Of a DNA stretch of 64,000 nucleotides, positions 59,003 through 64,000 are shown piece after piece (positions within the stretch are counted from its first letter, which is position 1; every line of letters begins with the position of its first letter). Under the pieces are notes generated by a model. That model saw nothing but the letters and a program-made list of their open reading frames with translations. It had not been told where the DNA came from and searched no databases. Both the position numbers and the translations under genes were made by a program. Source of the DNA: Gordionus sp. m RMFG-2023 (Eukaryota; Nematomorpha; Gordioida; Chordodea; Parachordodidae); the NCBI RefSeq assembly GCF_954871325.1, contig NC_088776.1, positions 16,430,052 to 16,494,051 of the forward strand, read 5' to 3'.

Positions 59003-59722
59003 GTCGTATTTGTAAATACGTACATTTTATATTTTTTTGTTTACGCGAAATGCCAATCAACCGATTAAAATAAGGTTGATTGGATAGAAAAATTAGATGG
59101 AATAGAATATATTTTATTATTTTTTTTTTTATGAAATTAATTAATTTTTATAAAAATTAGGGATATTTTTTTTATAAAGAAATGAATTTTCTTTTGAATA
59201 AAATTGTTGGATTTATATTGTAGTTTTATTTGTCTTTTGATTTGATAATTTCCTATAATTCTTGACGATTCGTTTTTTTAGAAAGTTTGATTAAGTTTCT
59301 AGGATTTGGTTGGGGTAGATTTTAGATAGGTTTTAGTTGGTGTTTTTAGGGTTTTTTTTTAGTGTCGTATTTGTAAATAAGTACATTTTATATTTTTTTT
59401 GTTTACGCGAAATGCCAATCAACCGATTAAAATAAGGTTGATTGGATAGAAAAATTAGATGGAATAGAATATATTTTTTTATTTTTTTTTATGAAATTAA
59501 TTAATTTTTATAAAAATTAGGGATATTTTTTTTTATAAAGAAATGAATTTTCTTTTGAATAAAATTGTTGGATTTATATTGTAGTTTTATTTGTCTTTTG
59601 ATTTGATAATTTCCTATAATTCTTGACGATTCGTTTTTTTAGAAAGTTTGATTAAGTTTCTAGGATTTGGTTGGGGTAGATTTTAGATAGGTTTTAGTTG
59701 GTGTTTTTAGGGGTTTTTTTTA
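59003..59722. repeat. Tandem duplication, unit ~361 bp
   Basis: Units 59003-59363 and 59364-59722 are almost identical, beginning GTCGTATTTGTAAATA and ending in a T-run. They directly precede the gypsy element and could include its upstream repeat, but no TG...CA ends are evident. Confidence 0.88.
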
Positions 59723-62700
59723 GTGGTGTCTTGTGACGCTGATAGTTTCCTAGGAGTTATTCGGTTTAGAAGGTAAAACAAAAAATTTTTAATTATATAA
59801 TTTTTTTAAGAATTTTTGACTGCGCATTTGTACTAACCATTATACGATTCTGATAGAGAAGTTTTTATTTAAGGTGCTGTATTAATATTTTCTACAAATA
59901 TTTAAATTTTTGTAATTGATTATTAATATTAATTAAGAAATTTATGAGCAAATGGTTTATTTTTTTAGGCCTAGTGGGGAGCATAGTTTTGGGGATAAGG
60001 TTCTCTTTTATAAGGATTTGGGTTATAAAGTTATGTATAAGAACTTTAATGAATTGGATTTAGGTAAACAGTTGATTACTGTGGGAATATTATTAATGAT
60101 GTATTTATTGATTATTATATTGAAATTGTTGGTAAAAAGGGGTACTGCGGTACTGGCAGGCATGTATTGCAATTGGAAGAAGGACACTGCGGTGTCGGAT
60201 GTTTATAAAAAGAAAATGGAGGAAACGTATTTTAATTTAATATCGGATATTTATGGGAAGAAAATAGCAGACTTGGAAAGTAATCTAAAAGATGTTTTAG
60301 AGGAAATCAAGGCTGGAAATGTTGGGGAGAGGTCAGATAGGATCCTCCTGGAAATGAAAGGAATGAAAGAAGCCATCAATGCGTTGATAAAGGAGAGCAA
60401 AAGTCCGGTTAAGAGCCAGGTGGGTGATAGAAATATGAATAAGAAATTTAATGATTACGAGGAAAATAAAGGATTGTCGGAAAATAAAAGATTTGTGGAA
60501 ATGATCATTTGCCATCGTTGCGGATGGCGAGGACATAAAAGGGATACCTGCGTGGTCCCAGAGCAAAGGTTTAAAGATGGATTTCCGTTAAAGAGACCTG
60601 AAATGGGAAATGCTAATGTAAAAATGGTTAGCTTAAATGGGGTCCGATTATGTTTTAAATGTAAAAGGCCGGGACATGTAGCTGTGGACTGCATGGAAGT
60701 ATCACGAAATTCGTGTTGACTATATGATTGCAAGGTAAATCATATAGGAGTCGGGGCTCCGAGAGTTCGGAAAAATTTGTATAATAAAATATTTAATATT
60801 ATTAGTCGAAATGAGGAGAATGATAGAATTAAGATAAGAAATCATTCTTGTAATTTCCCTGAGAGGGAGGTTAATCGATTTAGGTGGGAACAATATCCGA
60901 GGAATATTGTCCGTTATTCTCTTAGAAGGGATGTTAAGAATTTTATTTGGGAAAGATGTCCCACAAATCTTGTTAAAAGAAATGTAATTGTCAGTAATAA
61001 TAATTTGAATTCCGAGTTGAATTTAAGGGGCAATGAGAATGCCAATGAAATTATTATTTTAGATAAAATAAACGCTGATTCTCCGAATAAAACATAATAA
61101 ATCTTAATGACGGAAAAATTAGATGGACCATGTTTGTGTCCGAGGGTTAGTTTGAAGATTGATCATAGGAATATAGAAATGCTATTTGACACCGGGGCTA
61201 GTATTTCTCTAATGTCGCAGGAGAATTTTTATAAGAATGGGCTTGAGGGTAAACTGGTAAAGGAGGCTATGTGTGTCAGGCAGTTTGATGGATCGGAAGT
61301 CGTTGTGTTGGGAAAGGCCAAAGTGGGGGTTAATATTAATAATACTATATTTTTCCTTGATTTATGGGTAGTAAAGGAAAATGTTGAGACTGTCATGGGG
61401 TAGGATTGGATTACCAAGCTTGGTCCTCCCAATAATTATTGGAATATTTTTAATTTTAGTGATAATGTATTAATGGATGTCGGAGAGGATGGAAATTTGG
61501 ATAATACCGATAGTAAAATTTGTGAAATTTCGGAGGAGATGATGGAGAAATCGAGTAAGTTGGATTATAATGATGAGGGAAATGAGAAGCAAATTGTGGC
61601 CGGGGGAAAAGAGGATTGGAATAAGGTTAATCAAGCTATTCCTATTCTAGTGAGGCAGTATGGCATTATTTTTGATGAAAAACTAGGTTGTTTAAATGAT
61701 TACCAAGTTGATGTTCAACTGAGGGAGGGTTTTTCACCGATCTTTTTGGCTTGTCGGCGAGTTCCTTTTGAATGGAGGAAGGAGATCGATGAGGAATTAG
61801 ATAGATGGGTGAAGGACGGCATTATTATTCCTGTGGGATATAGCGATTGGGCAACTCCGTTAGTGCCAGTTAAAAAGGCAAATGGTAAATTAAGACTTTG
61901 TGCGGATTTCAGGGTCACAGTAAATCGATGGGTGGTGGAGGTTAAATATCCATTGCCTAGGATTGAGGAGATTTTGGCTCAGTTGAAGGGTGCGAAATAT
62001 TTTTCCAAGGTGGATTTTTCGTCGGCGTATTTGCAGTTACCTTTGAGAAAGGAAATCCGTAAATTATTGACGATAACGACTCCAAAGGGGTTGTTTGCGT
62101 TTTGTAGATTACCATTTGGATTGAGCGTATCTGCTCCCATTTTTCAACGGACCATGGCGTCAGTTTTTCAAGGATTGGAAGGAGTATTTTATTATATGGA
62201 TGATGTGTTAATTACTGGCGTGACGCCGGAGCAGCATAATCAACGTTTGGAGGAAGTGTTTAGGAGAATTCGTGATAAAGGCTTGAGAGCTAGTAAGGAG
62301 AAAAGTGTTCTGGGGGTAATGGAGGTTGAATATTTGGGTCATCGGATTAATGGAATTGAAGTGAAACCTTTGGATAAAAATTTGAAGAATATATCGAACA
62401 TGAAACGACCTGACACTAAGGCTGAGTTGCAGTCTTTTTTGGGTATGGTCAATTATTACCATAGGTTCGTGGAAAATTTTGCAAAGGTGGCGGCGCCGTT
62501 ATATGATTTATTGAAAAAAGGAATTCATTATGAGTGGAAGGATGTACAGCAGATTGCTTTTGAAATTTTAAAGGAAAAAATTGGAAAAGAGCCAGTTTTG
62601 GTGTGTTTTGATAATGACTTGGAAATTGTTTTGGTGGTAGATGCCTCAAATAAAGGAGTTGATGGTGCGTTATTACAGGTAATAGAAGGCTTGGAGAGAC

Positions 62701-64000
62701 CCTTATTGTTTTTCTCGCGTGTTTTTCGTGAGGTGGAAACCAGATATTCTGTGATTGAACAGGAGGCCCTGGCTGTGATTTTCGGGTTGACAAAATGTCG
62801 TGAATATTTGATTGGTAAAAAATTTGTAATTTTTACTGATCACAAACCGTTAATTCACTTATTTCGGAAAAACAATCGGGAGTTAATGATGTCTCCCCGG
62901 TTACAACGTTGGTTGTTATTGGTGGGCAGCTTTAATGTGGAGATCCGATATCGTTGCGGTAAAGAGAATTGTTTGCCTGATAGTTTGTCCCGATTAGGAT
63001 TAAATGAAGGAAATGATGAAGGGAACAAGGATAAGGTTCGAAACAGTGAAAAGGCCCTGGTTTGTTCGCTTTCGCATATGCTCAAAGGGGGTCCTACCAA
63101 TTGGGAGGATCTTAAGTTGAGTACATTGAGAGATAGAGAAATGACTAGGATAAAGTTATGTGTAATGGGGAAAAAGACTTGGGAGGAGGATTGTAAAGTT
63201 TTTAAAAAGGTGAAGGAGGAATTGTCTGTGATAGATGATTGTTTAATGAGGGGTAATCGTGCTGTAATTCCGTTCAAATTAAGGGGTAAAATTTTAAATT
63301 TGTTACATGCTGGACATCAAGGTCAAGGGAAGATGAAATCGTGGGCCCGTGAATATGTTTGGTGGCCGGGTATGGGAAAAGATATTGAAAATATCACAAG
63401 GACATGTGAGCCGTGTAATTCGTGTGCGGCGATGCCCCGAAAGGAGGTGGGTCAGATATGGCCCAGGTCGAGAAAACCGTGGGAACGCTTACATGTTGAT
63501 TTTTTCGATTTAGATAAAAGGTCGTATTTTTTAGTAGTAGATTCGTATTCGAAATGGATAGAGTACGAGGAGGTACATGGATATACCACGAAAATTGTGG
63601 TAAGGAAATTGAGGGCATTAATGGCCAGGTTCGGATTGCCGGATACCATTGTATCTGATGGAGGACCTGCCTTTGTTAGCGAAAATTTCAAGCAGTTTTG
63701 TAAAGAGTCTAGGATTCGACACATTTTGACCCCGCCCTATCATCCCAGCTCAAATGGTCAAGCTGAGAGGATGGTAGCAATTGTTAAGAATTGGATAAGA
63801 AAGGCCGGCAATCAGGGGAATGGGGTGTATTTGGCCCAGTTGTATTACCTCAATTCTAGGAATAAGGAGGGAGTGACACCTGCTGAATTGTTTTTGGGTC
63901 GGAGGACTAGGGTTCCCCTAGATTTTCTAAGGGCCGAGAGTCACGAGAAGGGAGTTTTGGAGGACCGAAAGATTAGGTTTGAAGTTGGAGAAAAAGTATG
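59723..64000 (+). mobile_element. Ty3/gypsy element, 3' end outside window
   Basis: Parts in order: a gag-like ORF (59952-60719) with two zinc knuckles (CHRCGWRGHKRDTC, CFKCKRPGHVAVDC), a basic linker (60777-61097) and an aspartic protease with LFDTGASISL (61107-61403). Then come reverse transcriptase with YYMDD (~61640-62500), RNase H (~62600-62990), and integrase with HAGHQGQGKM, WWPGM and HPSSNGQAER (~63240 to the edge). The pol region looks largely whole, with only a few breaks in the visible part. G+C is clearly higher than in the rest of the window, suggesting a young or foreign-composition element. No LTR was identified inside the window. Confidence 0.92.

Noticed and set aside
59003-59722. 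The 361-bp tandem pair considered as the LTRs of the downstream gypsy
   Set aside because: The units are directly adjacent with no TG...CA ends, and no primer-binding match is certain. Kept as a plain tandem duplication.

Overview
The window looks like a stretch of a very A+T-rich animal (metazoan) nuclear genome. Three host gene families are recognisable: CNOT10 of the CCR4-NOT deadenylase complex, an ADAM10-like metalloprotease/disintegrin family, and a BTB/T1 (KCTD-type) protein. The rest is mostly layered transposons. The coding sequences are divergent and rich in A/T-ending codons, and one CNOT10 intron is only 41 bp. That suits a fast-evolving invertebrate, but I cannot name the species or phylum. 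I saw no bacterial genes and no CRISPR array; tRNA and rRNA genes were not searched systematically.

Layout. 0-9 kb: CNOT10 on the minus strand, in eight exons whose splice phases all agree. Its 3' end lies beyond position 1. One 4.4 kb intron carries two hAT-type remnants and another intron carries a MITE. 9.2-15.2 kb: a fold-back hAT structure with two inverted transposase arms, containing a second hAT that contains a third small element, each with its own target duplication. 16.5-22.0 kb: a Ty3/gypsy element with two LTRs and a GCTAC target duplication. 22.4-26.1 kb: a duplicated ~0.4 kb segment around a hAT with an 8-bp target duplication, plus a short ORF of three repeated ~19-residue units. 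28.5-30.6 kb: a broken, intronless ADAM10-like copy. 33.6-35.6 kb: another hAT. 36.9-38.4 kb: a single-exon BTB/T1 gene on the minus strand, ending in a CaaX-type tail. 38.9-41.1 kb: an intact, intronless ADAM10-like gene, the sister of the broken copy. 42.1-42.7 kb: a LINE reverse-transcriptase remnant. 43.5-46.1 kb: hAT pieces. 47.1-57.0 kb: a hAT split by a Ty1/copia-type fossil with a TAGAT target duplication; that fossil's own 5' LTR is split by later insertions. 57.3-59.7 kb: three tandem duplications, one of them carrying an integrase-like fragment. 59.7 kb to the window end: a second Ty3/gypsy element of visibly higher G+C that runs off the edge.

The host genes share no obvious pathway. 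CNOT10 acts in mRNA deadenylation, ADAM10-like proteins are secretory-route proteases, and the BTB protein is probably a membrane-anchored adaptor. Strong evidence: the exon phases and conserved blocks of CNOT10, the zinc-protease motif of the ADAM copy, and the exact target duplications of the transposons. Weak evidence: the small ORFs at 22.8 and 26.7 kb and the outer limits of several decayed repeats. All alignments were made by eye.
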